Source: Puccinellia tenuiflora
Lineage: Eukaryota > Streptophyta > Magnoliopsida > Poales > Poaceae
Direction: 5' to 3'
DNA: 64,000 bases
NCBI GenBank assembly: GCA_012064385.1
Contig: QRDG01000529.1
Coordinates: forward strand, 558,001-622,000
Position 1 is the stretch's first letter; each line of letters begins with the position of its first letter. Positions 1-11,474 of this stretch are shown one piece after another. Both the position numbers and the translations under genes were made by a program. The notes under the pieces were generated by a model. That model had not been told where the DNA came from, did not search any database, and saw only the letters and a program-made list of their open reading frames with translations.

Positions 1-665
1 GACGGCGCCGGAGACCAGCGCGCCGCTCCTCCCCTTTCCCCTCCCTTCCTCCATCCTGTCCTGTTGCAGAGAGAGAGAGAGGTACGCAGCTGCGCACCCT
101 CTGCTACACTGTGCTCGACGGTGGAAAGGCGGCGCCCCCGCTGGCCCTCTTGCCGGCGCGTGCGTGCACCCGAGGGTGGGCGCACCGCCGTCAAGCGGCT
201 CAGCAGGCGGCACCCTTTGCCCGGTGGCGGCGTGGCGCCCTCTGCCCCCCGGAGGAGGTGAAGCTTTTCTTTGCCCCGCGAGGAGGTGGTGCTCTTCGTC
301 CGGTGCGACGGCTCGCCAGGAGGAAGACGAGCTCGTCCCCGACGGCTTGCTGGAGACGCGCCTTTGCCCCCGAAGGGGTCACTCCCTTTCGGCCGTGGCG
401 GAGGCGCCGAGCCCCCTCCACTGCCCTTGTTCTTCGTCCAGTCCCTCGGCTTGCCGATGCGGACTTGGATCGAGAGGAACGGGTGCGGCCTTGCGGCGGC
501 ACTCTTTGCCGGCGAGCGCTAGGCCCTCCGGTAATTCTCCTTTTCCTTTGCATTTTCTTTGATTCGATCTAGGGTTCCAGGGAGGGAATCCTTTTCTTTT
601 GCTTTTCTTTCCTTTGATTTTCTCTGTCAATTCTTTGCTACCGAAAAGATCTAGAACCCTAGGAA

Positions 666-677
666 GCTCTGATACCA
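666..677 (-). other. Primer binding site for initiator Met-tRNA
   Basis: The minus strand reads TGGTATCAGAGC one base after the LTR end. This is the usual complement of the 3' end of plant initiator methionine tRNA used to prime reverse transcription. Confidence 0.75.
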
Positions 678-678
678 A

Positions 679-1119
679 TGTTAAACCTATAGGATCATCT
701 AGGTCTAGATAGGATTCGGTAGATGCCTTTAGGGTTTCCCCTTGCGGTGTGAACAACAGAGAGAGAGAGACCGAGAGGAGAGAAGTGAGATCAGTGTGTT
801 TACCTTGTCCTCCATGCGGGGTCGAGCTCGAGGAGCCGGCCATGGTGGTGTGGTGGTGGCCGGAGAGGTGGATGAGTGGAGTGAGTGGTAGTGGCGGCGG
901 TGGTGGAACTTCCCGTCAGCTCAGCGCTAACCCTAGATCGGTAGGGATATCGGTGGGGTTGAGTGGCACGGACGAACCTCGTAATTGGTGCCGCCGACCC
1001 CCACCTCTCTTTATAGCAGCTGGTGACAGGGGCCCACAACGGTTGGACGCCCCGATCAGGGCGTGGTCAAGGGTCCGGTGTGACCATTGGGTCACACGCG
1101 GGAGGAGATCAACCTAACA
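679..1119 (-). repeat. LTR of the minus-strand retrotransposon
   Basis: The plus strand reads TGTTAAACC at 679 and AACCTAACA ending at 1119, giving short inverted ends TGTTA/TAACA expected of an LTR of about 441 bp. On the minus strand a TATA box (TATAAA, complement of 1010-1015) lies where the U3 promoter should be, so transcription would run leftward, away from the GRP gene that begins 350 bp to the right. The right boundary is inferred from the inverted ends only. Confidence 0.65.
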
Positions 1120-1197
1120 GCATGACCCCGAGTCAAGCTTTGCCGCGAGAGGCTGAAGCTGAACTGCACATAGTGTCGACTCAAGTCAAGAGGCTGG

Positions 1198-1390
1198 CGC
1201 CATTGGTGATCGATCGCTGGGAGAGACATCAATGCCGCTTGCCGCCCATCTCCCAACCACTATCCCACCGCTCTTGTCCCTCTCATGCCTCATGGGGCCT
1301 CCACGGTTCACGTAGACACGTTGCCGAAGATGAGCCTCTCCTAATAATCTTAGCCAAGCCTCAATTGGCCGGCCTCTCCCTCCTATAAAT
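1198..1390 (+). promoter_or_regulatory. Promoter of the first GRP gene
   Basis: TATAAAT at 1384-1390 stands 85 bp before the start codon. The block from about 1198 (GCCATTGGTGAT) to the TATA box is shared with the region before the second GRP gene (about 16105-16286), including an ACACGT core (near 1316) in a GTAGACACGTTGCCGA context. Conservation between the paralogues marks it as the working promoter. The ACACGT core resembles ABRE/G-box-like sites, but that function is inference. Confidence 0.65.
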
Positions 1391-1474
1391 TGGCTTCCTC
1401 TGCATGCGAATCCATCTCACTCCATCCATCACACACTGAAGAGGAAGAGGAAGAAGAAGAAACTGGTGTCAAGC

Positions 1475-1905
1475 ATGGCGTCTAAGACTCTCCTCGTGTT
1501 TGCTCTCCTTCTTGCTGCGGCTATCCTCGCCTCCTCGGCTGAACAAACCCGTGAGCCAGCTACCGGACTAGTTTTGAGCCTGGGCTACTGCGGCCGCATG
1601 CTGCTTCTAATTTGTATGTGTGTGCGTTATCTGTTCATGCAGAGGACAAGAACGAAGAGGCCAAGGCCGACGTACAAGGCTACCACGGCGGAGGCGGCGG
1701 CTACCACGGAGGAGGCGGTGGCGGATACCACGGAGGTGGCGGCGGCGGAGGCTACCATGGAGGCGGTGGCGGTCACCACGGCGGAGGCGGGGGCGGCAGC
1801 GGCTGTCACCATGGCTGCTGCGGCCACGGACATGGTGGCTGTCGCTGCTGTGCTCGCGCGGACGAGGTCCCGGAGCCCATGTACCGGGCGGAGGTCCGCA
1901 ACTGA
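1475..1905 (+). CDS. Glycine-rich secreted protein with Cys-rich tail (GRP copy 1)
   Basis: Two exons, 1475-1550 and 1643-1905, joined across a 92-bp GT-AG intron within a codon, give a 112-residue protein. Residues 1-22 or so are a classic signal peptide (MASKTLLVF then a Leu/Ala core), followed by an acidic/lysine stretch (27-36), then YHGGGGG-type repeats from residue 39, and a C-terminal CHHGCCGHGHGGCRCC cluster (80-95) before a conserved acidic/basic tail ending in VRN. This architecture fits the plant GRP family of secreted, often wall-associated proteins with a Cys-rich end; copies are often induced by stress, hormones or development. The start is set by the signal peptide and by the identical context in the second copy. 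Partner and exact role are not known from sequence. A retrotransposon LTR ends about 80 bp upstream of the conserved promoter. Confidence 0.87.
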
Positions 1906-2348
1906 GAACTTCGACTTGCAGCTACGCGCGTAGTCTACCTGGAGAACACGACCCTCCGTGTTCTTGCAAGTCTCTAGTCTGTACTACTACTAGGTGTTAA
2001 GTTGAATAATATCGATCCCCGGCCACCTCATTGATCTCTTGTCCTTGGGATTGATCAGTGCGGCTGATCGATGTTGGACTTTGTGTTATGTATGGAATAA
2101 AATCTTAGTGGAATATATATATATATATGTATCCTAGTTATAGTCGAGCGGTCCATAAGAGATCATCACTGCTGTATCTTGCTCTCTTACAGTAAAAGAT
2201 CTATCAGGTACTTTCGCTTCTACTTAGAGATCCTTAATACACTAATTTGTTGTTGTTAGCTCGCTCTCTCTCCGCTGCTGGAAAATCACAATAGCCTGAG
2301 TATTTGTCAGTTCGCAAAGTGTCAAAACACGGATACTTTTCAAAGATA
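1906..2348 (+). other. 3' UTR of GRP1 and flanking DNA
   Basis: The first 20 or so bases after the stop are identical to those after the second GRP gene. AATAAA signals occur near 2096 (GGAATAAAATC), also conserved in the paralogue. A short AT-dinucleotide tract lies at about 2113-2128. From about 2290 the sequence becomes part of a repeat with 'CTCGGCAAA'-like words that continues after the CACTA insertion. Confidence 0.6.
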
Positions 2349-3633
2349 CACTAGTAGAAAAACACCCTATTGTCCCGGTTGGTTTGGGCCATTAGTCCCG
2401 GTTCCCCAACCGGGACTAACCAATCGGGACTAATGTTAATCCCGGTTGGAACACGAACCGGGACTAAAGGGACTAATGGGGGGAGCTTTAGTCCCGGTTC
2501 GATTTTATTTTTATTTTTTTTGGACTAAAGGATTTTTTATTTATTTTTTTTTCAATTTTTTTTTCAAATTTTTTTTTTTGAATTTCAAATCTTTAAATTA
2601 TTTGACAATTTCATCTCTAATCACCCATATTCTCAGATCAAAGTGCATACCTACCGGTCAGCCCTAATCTCTAACTTCCCGTCCGGTCACCCATCCTCTC
2701 ACTGCTCTAGCCCCAGCACGCTTAACTTCCCAGTTCCCTCTCCCCCAGCTGCCAAGTCTGCAATTGTTGTTTTCTTGACAATAGTAAGCTATCAATCCTA
2801 TTAACCCTTAGGTTTTGATGGCACATGATTAAAATTTTTGAATTCCAAACAATTATTAAAATAAACAACAATGATTAATTTATAAACTCAAAAATTTGAA
2901 AAAAAACTCAAAATTTTCAAGTAAACTCAAAAATTCCAAAAAACTAAAAAATTAAAAAAACTAAAAAATTCGCAAAAATAAAAAAAATCTAAAATTCTAA
3001 AATAATAATAAAAGTTAAAAATAATTGAAAAATAAAAGAAATAACAAAAGAATTTCAATTATTAACATAAACAACAATGATTAAGTAATACTATTATGCA
3101 GAAATCAATTATTAATTCCAAAAAAATTAAAAATAATTTGAATTTCTGGCAAAAATCTTCCTGCTTTAGTCCCGGTTTGAATTCCAAAAAGCAATTTGAA
3201 TTTTTTGAGATATTAAACAATTTTTTTCGAGTTCGTACGCAAAAACCAACCGGGACTAAAGGACGCCACCCCGTTAGTCCCGGTTCATAGCACGAACCGG
3301 GACTAAAGGCTACACACCTTTAGTCCCGGTTGGAACCACCAACCGGGACTAAAGGACGCCACCCCTTTAGTCCCGGTTCATAGCACGAACCGGGACTAAA
3401 GGCTACACCTTTAGTCCCGGTTGGAACCACCAACCGGGACTAAAGGACGCCACCCCTTTAGTCCCGGTTCATAGCACGAACCGGGACTAATGCCCCATCC
3501 GAACCGGGACCAATAGCTCACGGGGACCTGGCAGCACGAACCGGGACTAATGCCGGGCATTAGTCCCGGTTTTTCGCCCAACCGGGCTAATGGCTTTGGA
3601 GCTCCTTCCGAAAGGGTGTTTTTTCTACTAGTG
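2349..3633. mobile_element. Non-autonomous CACTA transposon with TTTAGTCCCGGTT repeats
   Basis: The element starts CACTAGTAGAAAA and ends with the inverted TTTTTTCTACTAGTG. It is flanked by a perfect 3-bp target duplication ATA (2346-2348 and 3634-3636), the length expected for CACTA elements. Both ends are packed with direct and inverted copies of the subterminal motif TTTAGTCCCGGTT, the presumed transposase binding sites. The 600-bp middle is AT-rich with no coding potential, so it depends on a transposase supplied elsewhere. It shares its terminus with the large element at 34977-42949. Confidence 0.92.
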
Positions 3634-4060
3634 ATAGGCGTAGCCGAGTACGACTGAAAAGCACTCGGCATACATGACAATACTCAGAAAAATCAGACTA
3701 TACAGTGAGTATGCACACAAAAAAAACTCGGCAAAGATCGAACACTCGGTGTATCAGTAAAAATTCACTTGGCAAACCTCGCGACTCGGCAAAACCACTT
3801 GCCACGTGTCCCTGGTCAGTGCATAAGATGGCTCCGCGATCGATGGCGGTCTGGTGTTTGCCGAGTGTCTAATGAGTGACACTGGACAAACATTTTCGTA
3901 GGAAATATTTGCCCGTTGCCGCCTCTTTACTCGGTAAACTTTGCGTGGGAAAACTATTTTCCCTGCCGCCACCTCTTTTTCTAGCTTAGCAAAAGGCTTC
4001 GCCAAGTGTCGTCAAGAAAATACTCGACAAACATGGTAGGAAATCCCCCTCCCCCTTTCT
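3634..4060. repeat. Relic with CTCGGCAAA subterminal repeats
   Basis: Words such as CACTCGGCA, CTCGGCAAA and their complements recur (3651, 3664, 3727, 3743, 3785, 3858, 3930 and others). This is the subterminal motif of a grass CACTA-type family, better preserved at 18600-20255. Similar words occur just left of 2349, so the ATA-flanked CACTA element is nested in this older one. Ends are not recognisable. Confidence 0.5.
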
Positions 4061-4206
4061 CGCACTCTCTATCGATCCCACCATCTATCTTTCCTGCCGT
4101 TCCCGCCCTCTTTCTTTCCCACTCATTATGCCTCCATGATATTGTATAACAACGTGAGGACTCTTTGGTACATGCCATCTTCTCCATATATAAAATCCCC
4201 TATGTT

Positions 4207-4463
4207 GTGAGGCATTTATGTTCGTCGAATACAAATCATCCAAATGAGACTGGATATGATCATCGAGGCATGTGATATCCTACACATGCAAGAGGTTCAC
4301 GTGTTACCGCTGGATGTACCTAATCTCAACCGTCTGTTTTGTCACCTATGTGTTTGAGGTGTTGCTTTTTGCTTGTCGCATACAAATCACCCGGATCAGA
4401 CTGGTTATATGTCCATCGGGGCATGTGATATCCTACTTGCAAGATCTTCACGAGTTAGCACCC
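4207..4463. repeat. Tandem duplication of about 100 bp (two diverged copies)
   Basis: The stretch with TCGAATACAAATCA...GGCATGTGATATCCTAC (about 4207-4311) recurs as TCGCATACAAATCA...GGCATGTGATATCCTAC (about 4353-4463), with many substitutions. No reading frame is preserved. Confidence 0.65.
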
Positions 4464-4469
4464 ATTTCA

Positions 4470-5558
4470 CCTTGACTGAAATCTCATGCTCAAATTCATA
4501 GCATCCAACCATCAAGCTTAAATAAGGTCAAATTAGCGGGCGGTTCAAAAATAGAAGACACAGTCACGCGTTGCAAATAATCCAACATTGCACACGTTTT
4601 TTTTACAGAGAGGCTGACATCCATGACTCTTGTCTGACCATTGTTGATACCTTCGATCCGGATTATCGGATTGCAGTATGTAGCTTCTTCCACTATGAGA
4701 TCCAGGGTATATCGAACTAGGAAGTACGAGCTTGATAAGTTTAGTCAAGAAGACTAAGAAAGTTTTAATTAATTCTCGTTTCCGGACCAACTTGTTCTCT
4801 TAAAAGGGTTGTTTTCAATGGACTAAAATAGGCCAGCGCTTAAGGTTTCACCTGCAGCAGTGCATTAGTATCATGGGATAAATAAGATAAGGATGTTAAC
4901 TATTAGTAATAATTAATTCATATGCTATATGATATATATAGTCAATGTGTCCGTAAGTCATTATGGCTCAGAGCACTGGTTACCATAGAGTATTCATCCA
5001 ACCACTGGCCCTAATCCGTCTCGCGGGGTTGCCTTGGTATTTAAGAATAAACATACAAAAGCATTAAGCTCAGTGACATCATTGTAATTCCTAAGAGACT
5101 TGTTTTCAGCTATTGTACTCCTCCTTCTGTCACCGAGTTTCAGTGTCAGCCTTCCACGCATCTCTCATCATACTGTTACCTTGATCACTCTTCGGGGTCT
5201 TGGGTACCTGACAAGTCCTAGGAGCGAGGTACAAATACAAAAACATATGCATATAACATAATGGACTCATTAAACTAATTTCCCATGAATAAGAATTTGC
5301 ACATAACTGTGAGGCTTGGACTACTCACACATCGCGATCATATCATCAACAGAAAACATTATGGTAAATAATAATTGTATTGAAAGATTGATAGTTCTTA
5401 CAATGTTGCCAATCAGGATAAGATCAAGATTACAAAGTAGTTTGGCTATGTCTATGGTGGTGGAGATGGTGGAGCGGTGATGCGGCAACACTTCGTTGAT
5501 GGAGCGATGGCATGATGGAGATGAGCAGGAGTCATCTTGTGGGGGTGGGGGGGGGGGG
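4470..5558. other. No gene seen
   Basis: AT-rich intergenic DNA without an open reading frame, recognised repeat end or array. A G-rich run (about 5540-5558) immediately precedes the next CACTA element. Confidence 0.5.
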
Positions 5559-6943
5559 CACTACTACAGAATAGCCTATTAGTGGCGCACCAATTTAGGA
5601 TTCTGTGGCGCATCCTGGAAAAAGAGGGATGCGCCACAGAATCGTCGCCACTAAATTATATTTTTGTGGCGCATGGGGCCAGATGCGCCACAGAAATATT
5701 TTGGAAAATTTTGAATCTAGAAATTCGAAAAAATGCAAAACAAATTCAAAAAATGGGAAAAACAAAATATGAAATATTTTGAAAAAACCTAAATATTTGA
5801 ATTTTTCCAATTCTTCTGAATTTTTTAACCCATCTCAAATGATAACTTCCCGCTAGGTCACCCATCCTCAAATTGCTCCAACCAAGCACGCTTAACTTCT
5901 AAATTCCATTCAATTCAACTACCCTTATGCTACTCATGTTCTTATTGATATAAGTATCATATTAACCCTCTTAAGCCTTGTATGTGTATATATATATGTG
6001 TGTAGTTTATGTGTGGTATGTATTTATGTGTGTTTTTAAATTTCGAAAAAAATCAAAAACTTCACATTGTGGTGCACCTAAAATTCAAAAAATCCCAAAA
6101 AATTCAAAAAAATCAAAAAATCCCAAAAAAATCAAAAATAAAAAAAATCCCAAAAGATTCAAAATTTTCAAAAATATCAAAAAAATTCAAAAAATCCCAA
6201 AAAATTCAAAAAATTTAAAAAATCCCAAAAAAATCAAAGTTTCGAAAGCAAATCCAAAGTTTTAAAAAATCTCAAAAATTTCAAAAAATAAAAAAACCCA
6301 AAAAAAAAAAATCGAAAAAAATCAAAAAAGTCAAAAATAAAAAAATTCAAAAATTTTCTTTTTTTAGAAAAATATTATTTTTTTGCAATTGATGAATTTT
6401 TTATTTTTTTTGAAGTTTTCTGGATTTTTTGAATTTTTGTTTTTTTATTTTTTTTGGATTTTTTAGAAATGTATAACAAAGAAGATTGTTGAATTATTTG
6501 AATTTTTGGATTTTTTTGAAGTGTTTTGACTTTTTTGACTTTTTTGAATTTTTTTGAATTTTTTGGATTTTTTTTGGATTATTGGATTTCTGTGGCGCAC
6601 ATCCTACATGCGCCACAGAAATGCACAATTCTGTGGTGCATGGGCATGGTGCGCCACAGAATGTCACATTTCTGTGGCGCATGGGGCTGGTGCGCCACAT
6701 AAATATGACTTTCTGTGGCGCATGGGGGAGGGTGCGCCACAGAAAGTCATATTTCTGTGGCGCACAGGGCTGGTGCGCCACAGAAATAAGACTTTCTGTG
6801 GCGCACGGTGTTTTGGTGCGCCACAAAATTGCAAAATTCTGTGGCGCATTCAAAACCGTGCGACACAGAAATTATTTCTGTGCCGCATGGCTTATTGGTG
6901 CGCCAGAAAAGGTGGTTCCACCTATAGCCTGTTTCCTAGTAGT

Positions 6944-6944
<1 letters not shown>
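5559..6944. mobile_element. Non-autonomous CACTA transposon with TCTGTGGCGCA repeats
   Basis: The element begins CACTACTACAGAATAGCC and ends GGCTATAGG-type sequence inverted, closing with CCTAGTAGTG. Subterminal arrays of TCTGTGGCGCA in both orientations lie at 5600-5700 and 6585-6910. The 800-bp centre is A/T-rich simple sequence (AAAATTCAAAAAATCCC-like) with no gene. Both flanks are pure G, compatible with a GGG target duplication inside an existing G-tract. Confidence 0.9.

Positions 6945-6975
<31 letters not shown>
6945..6975. repeat. Poly-G tract at transposon border
   Basis: About 31 consecutive G. Together with the G-run to the left of 5559 it marks the target of the CACTA insertion. 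Confidence 0.85.
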
Positions 6976-6978
<3 letters not shown>

Positions 6979-7922
6979 GGGGCAAGAGAGCTTCTGGTGG
7001 CTGTTTCCTATCCTTTTATTGCTGGCAGTGAACGAAATTAGGTTTTCGAGGGCCTTTCTTCACGAATTAGCTCTGGGCCCTTTGATGACTTTTAGTCGGT
7101 TTGATCTGATGGTCAAGATGGCACTCGGTACTGTGGTAGGTACGGTCACTTGCCACCGTACCCATGGTCGTTACGTGTGCGCGAAGACCATATGACTTGG
7201 CATTTTCTCCTTTGACCTTTTCCTGCCTTTTTGTCCATATTTTCATTGATTTCCACGTTGTAAAAATTTATGACAAATAGATTTGCAATTGATTGCACAT
7301 TAGTGATTAGTGACATGTACAGAGTCAATATCTCATCAAATGAATGACAAAGATACGGTTTAAACATGAGTAAAGATGCGTATATTTCACACGCATCAAC
7401 CATACCCTTTTGTATGATGTCCTCATATAGGCTGTCTGTGAGGGTGCAGAAAGTTGTTGATATTTTTAGAAGTAGGTTTCTTTGGTAAGAGGAGTAGGGG
7501 ATAAGTAAGTACCACCTTATGAACTAGGAAACTGCCCGTTCCCCGAAATATTTAGGTTGTCTAGGAGGTTTGAATTGATCTAATGAACATTAGCATATTG
7601 TGTTAGTGGTTGTGGTGTCTAGAGAATGAACATCATGTTTGCAAATATCTTTTGAAAAAATATCTTCTGAAGCAATTGGCTGAGGTGTGTAGATAATGAA
7701 CATCGTGTTTGGGGATATCTTTTGAAGAAAAAAATATCTTTTGTACAATGACCTTCAAACTATAACTCACGTTTCAAACATTTGTGGAGTATGAAACTAA
7801 CATCGAAAATCAAAATATTTTTCTAGTGGGTGACGTGGAAGAGAAGATTGACTAATGATAATCTAAAGAAAAGGAGGTGGGATTGGGGAATTCAATGCAT
7901 GTTTTGTGCTTGTCAGTGGTGG
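6976..7922. other. No gene seen
   Basis: Unremarkable intergenic sequence. Short frames exist on both strands but have no recognisable motif. A near-duplicated phrase (GAACATCATGTTTG..., about 7626 and 7689) suggests a small local duplication. Confidence 0.4.
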
Positions 7923-7970
7923 AGGTTTGGCGAGTAGTATGAAACTCAACACCTACTACTCGCCAAACCT
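7923..7970. repeat. Perfect 16-bp inverted repeat
   Basis: Arms AGGTTTGGCGAGTAGT (7923-7938) and its exact complement (7955-7970) are separated by 16 bases. It sits immediately downstream, on the minus strand, of the LINE fragment stop codon. Confidence 0.8.
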
Positions 7971-8414
7971 GCACCGCTTCGCATTTAGAAGGCAACCCCT
8001 GAAAATGCCAGCTGACCTCCACACCTCGGCCTCCTTCCTGATGTCCTGAAGCACCACTGCCATGGTTGGGGAGGCATTGTTGAAGACAATGTCATTCTGA
8101 TGGTTCCACAGCATCCAGCAGACTAGCGCCACAACTGTCCAGAAATCTCGTGCATCGCGACGGTCTCCACGGCGCGAGGCCACCCACACCACCGTCGAGC
8201 CTCCTAACTCCGATAGGCAACTCTCTAGACGCCAACTGCGGAGGCAAGCAACCCAAACCGATCGGGCCAACACGCATCCCTCTAGCAGATGGTGGATCGA
8301 CTCCTCATGCTGATCGCAAAAGGGGCAAGCATCCGGGCGTGGCAAGCCCCGCCAGGCCAACCAGTCTGTTGTCGAACACCGACATAGCAACAGAGCTGAT
8401 TTTTTTTTTTGCAT
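7956..8414 (-). pseudogene. LINE retrotransposon fragment: zinc-binding end of reverse transcriptase ORF
   Basis: A 152-codon minus-strand frame carries a C-x2-C-...-H-x4-C pattern (CPFCDQHEESIHHLLEGC) preceded by DWLAWRGLPRPDA and followed by a Trp-rich stretch (WVACLRSW, WTVVALVCWMLW). This is the zf-RVT domain found at the C terminus of plant LINE ORF2 proteins. The reverse transcriptase and endonuclease parts are absent: the frame starts at an A-rich stretch (T-run at 8401-8411), so only the last portion survives. It is not expected to act by itself. Confidence 0.8.
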
Positions 8415-11400
8415 AGAGCAACATAAATGTCATTTCGCCGAGAAACTTTGCATGTATGTGAAAACCTTGTATATGTTCGTCATCAATTTTTTCCAGAATT
8501 TTCTGAAATATTTTAATATTTGTTTCGTTTTCTAGGCAGGATCAAGCCCTTATGAATTTCGGGTAGCTCCTTATTACATCAGTTCTTGGTGTGCTTGATG
8601 TACTAAACAGTTGAAACCATAACATTGTACTAGCCAGTATTAAGTCTACGGTATAATAAAGCTAGGTGACCCCTTCTATCTATTATATATATACTAAAAT
8701 TAAGCAAGATACAGAAGTCTAAAATAGAGACACCACATTGATCCACATCATCCAAATTATTTTCAATAGTTAGATCTGAAATTGATGGCTAGGATTGAAC
8801 AAAAAAATTACGTAAAAGTTGCATACAAAATCAATCACGTACAAATATGTGCTAACCTGACACGTACCAAACAAGATGAGAAGTCCATATCTAGATAACC
8901 CACCGAACTGTTCCGATCCGGCCGGCCGAAACAATGCCAACCCGGATATGCGCTACAAAATTCATCATCGATACGCATCAATCCCGATCACGTGTGTGCT
9001 TAAAAAAAATCGCCTGGGGTTCAACCTTGCAAGGAAACAAACCGGTAGGTTTTATAAGGACGATGGCATTACGCCAATACCAACCATGTAAGAAATTACC
9101 AGCCGGTGCTTAAATTGGAAGTCAGAAGAATTACTGATCAGCAATGGCTTAAATATTTTTTTCTCGCGCCCGCTGGACTAATACTCACCGTAATGAAAAG
9201 ACTACAAACCCCTCCATTGAAGAAAGAAAATTTTTTATAGACTAATCAATTAATCATCCAGGTTGATCAAATAAAAGCCAAATCCCAAGTGTAAATAGTA
9301 TGGAAATCTATTAGCGATGGAGGTTTTTGTCGGTCAAGCACCGTACTGATGGTCGAGACCTACGGTAATAGTAGTTGGACTTGGCGACTTGGCACCTCTG
9401 GCTGATGGCAGAGCTCGGTGGACAACATCATACAATAGGCTGATACCGCGTTGTGCACAATACAATGGTAGCCTAGCCTGACTGTCCAGGGACGGAGGCA
9501 CCACTGACATCTTCAGCCAGCATTGCATGGAATCACGCCTTTAAGATCAACACGCAATGGTTTGTTCAGAGTTAAACCTGCTAAGTTCAATCATTTATAA
9601 TATTCTGGTAGTATGTTGTCGTAGTATAACATATGGCTTTTGCCAAACGGAAGCCAATCACATGAGCATGCACCCACACACATGCTTCTTATCTAATTAA
9701 AACACTAACTGCAGAGTAAACTCTGACAGTATGAATATGATACTAGATTTGTAATATTGTGTCTATAATAGCTTTAACCAAAGTGGTGAAAATTGTACAT
9801 GGAAAAGTGAACTATGGTCACATAATCTATACAAAAATGCTTCTTGCTTATTGTCAGTTGTTTACCTATATAGTAAAAAACTAAGATTTTCTATACTTTG
9901 CTAGATAATTAGGAGTTTCTATACTATCGGATCAGGTCAGCTTAGATATATATTTATACTTCTCAAGTTCTACATTAATTTTCTTATGTATCATGTGTTC
10001 CATCATTTGGGAACAAATCACACACATATGATGAACAATCAAAAGTACTTATATATGGCATTCAATTGGAATGGATATGTCGTTTTGTGCGAAACAAAAT
10101 ACTCAAAATGAAGAATATATTGTCTTAGTGTGACAAGCAGACTCAAAAGTATGGATATGCTATACCTCATTTGAAAACATCTAAAATGTATTTTGTCTCT
10201 CTTACCTAAGTCAATATCTTTAGATAAGTACTGTGAACTCCTTGGAACGTTAGGTTCACTCTGTCTTTAAATAAGCAATGTTTTGGATGGTTGAGAAAGG
10301 GTTGTAGCAACACTGGCGAAAACTTGGCCGGTGCCATTATGAAGGCTATTAGTTATGCCAAGGCCCAAATGGAAACAACAAACTTATGAGAAAAATATGA
10401 TCATAATATATTTTGTGTCAATTAGATGAGGTTATTATACATAGGTAAACCAAAGAAGAGAAGACATAGACTATAAACCATACTGAATTTTAAGTTAAAG
10501 GGAATAGTTAGAGAGAACGATCAGATTCATAAGGAACAAAAAAAATGAAGATGAATAAATAATAAACGCTAAAAAAGTGTAAGATTAGATAATTTAGTTG
10601 ACAAATAAAATAAGGATTTTCATTCACTTACTTAAAATCAAGAAATGCATATCATACAACCGAACCACTGTAAATATAGATAATTTATTGTGTGTGTATT
10701 TTAGATCCCGGTCCCAGGTCATAATTATTAATGATTAAATATATTTTTAATCAAAGTGTATGTACATCTTTGTAATGGTAAATATATCATGAAAAATTAA
10801 ATGGCAGGTGAACCCCATTGAAAGGAGCCCTGAATCATTTGGAGAAATTTTGGAGTGTAATGCAACTAAATAAATGTTAGTATGTGAGATTACAGGGCGC
10901 AAGATCCCAATTCACATCCTTCATTAGTTTTTGTTTTTGGATTATCTGGGGAAAAGGTTAACTCACAATTATTCAATTTTGTCGATCGTACCCTTAGAGT
11001 TAAATAACCGCTTTTATTATTGTACATCAGAAAATTGCATATGTTAAATCTATTAATTTTTCTAAAGAAATCATACAGATTAGATCCTAAGCAAATTACA
11101 ACCAATAACTCATCACAGTTGCACGTACTTAGAACACACACAAAGACATATTTTCAGGTGTTCAATGAATAGTCTCAACAAAAGACTATCTCTTTTTGCA
11201 AGGATAACAAAAGGAAAATATTTATATAATTATTTTTTATTCTGGCAACACATATAAAGTAAAGGTGAATTTGCAACTTTAAATCTATCCATGTACAAAA
11301 TAAATGGGATAAATGTGAGGGAAATTGTCTATTTAGGATAAAAAAATACTACTTCTTATGAAATACAAATGATGCCCTCGCAAATGCCACCATGCTAGTT
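8415..11400. other. No gene seen
   Basis: About 3 kb of AT-rich intergenic DNA. Reading frames are short and lack motifs. A phrase resembling Helitron 5' ends (TCTATCTATTATATA at 8675) is present but not preceded by A and without a matching 3' end. Nothing else could be supported. Confidence 0.4.
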
Positions 11401-11420
11401 GATAAAAAAGGGCGCGCCTG

Positions 11421-11462
11421 GAGCTCAGTCGGCTGAGATTTAGTTAAATCTCAGTCGGCTGA
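11421..11462. repeat. CTCAGTCG-CTGAG dispersed repeat terminus
   Basis: Two copies of CTCAGTCGGCTGA flank GATTTAGTTAAAT. The same arrangement, inverted, occurs at 15791-15836 and related ends occur at 20990-21185, defining a small dispersed repeat family. Confidence 0.5.
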
Positions 11463-11474
11463 CGTCATTAGAAA

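Larger units (their letters stand above)
1..1119 (-). mobile_element. LTR retrotransposon, left part cut by window edge
   Basis: Read on the minus strand, an LTR (679-1119) is followed after one base by a methionine-tRNA-type primer binding site (666-677) and then by leader/internal DNA running off the window at base 1. The internal part at 100-560 is very GC-rich and I see no recognisable gag, protease or polymerase motif in it, so the element may be a non-autonomous (LARD or TRIM-like) copy, or the coding part may lie outside. The binding site TGGTATCAGAGC is typical of copia elements but is also used by others. The second LTR and target duplication are not in view. Confidence 0.7.

Noticed and set aside
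111..572. Long overlapping frames on both strands
   Set aside because: GC-rich leader DNA of an LTR retrotransposon; no motif, and frames on both strands overlap as expected from composition.
8675..8705. Helitron 5'-end-like word TCTATCTATTATATA
   Set aside because: It is preceded by T, not A, and no 3' hairpin plus CTAG was found in a fitting position.
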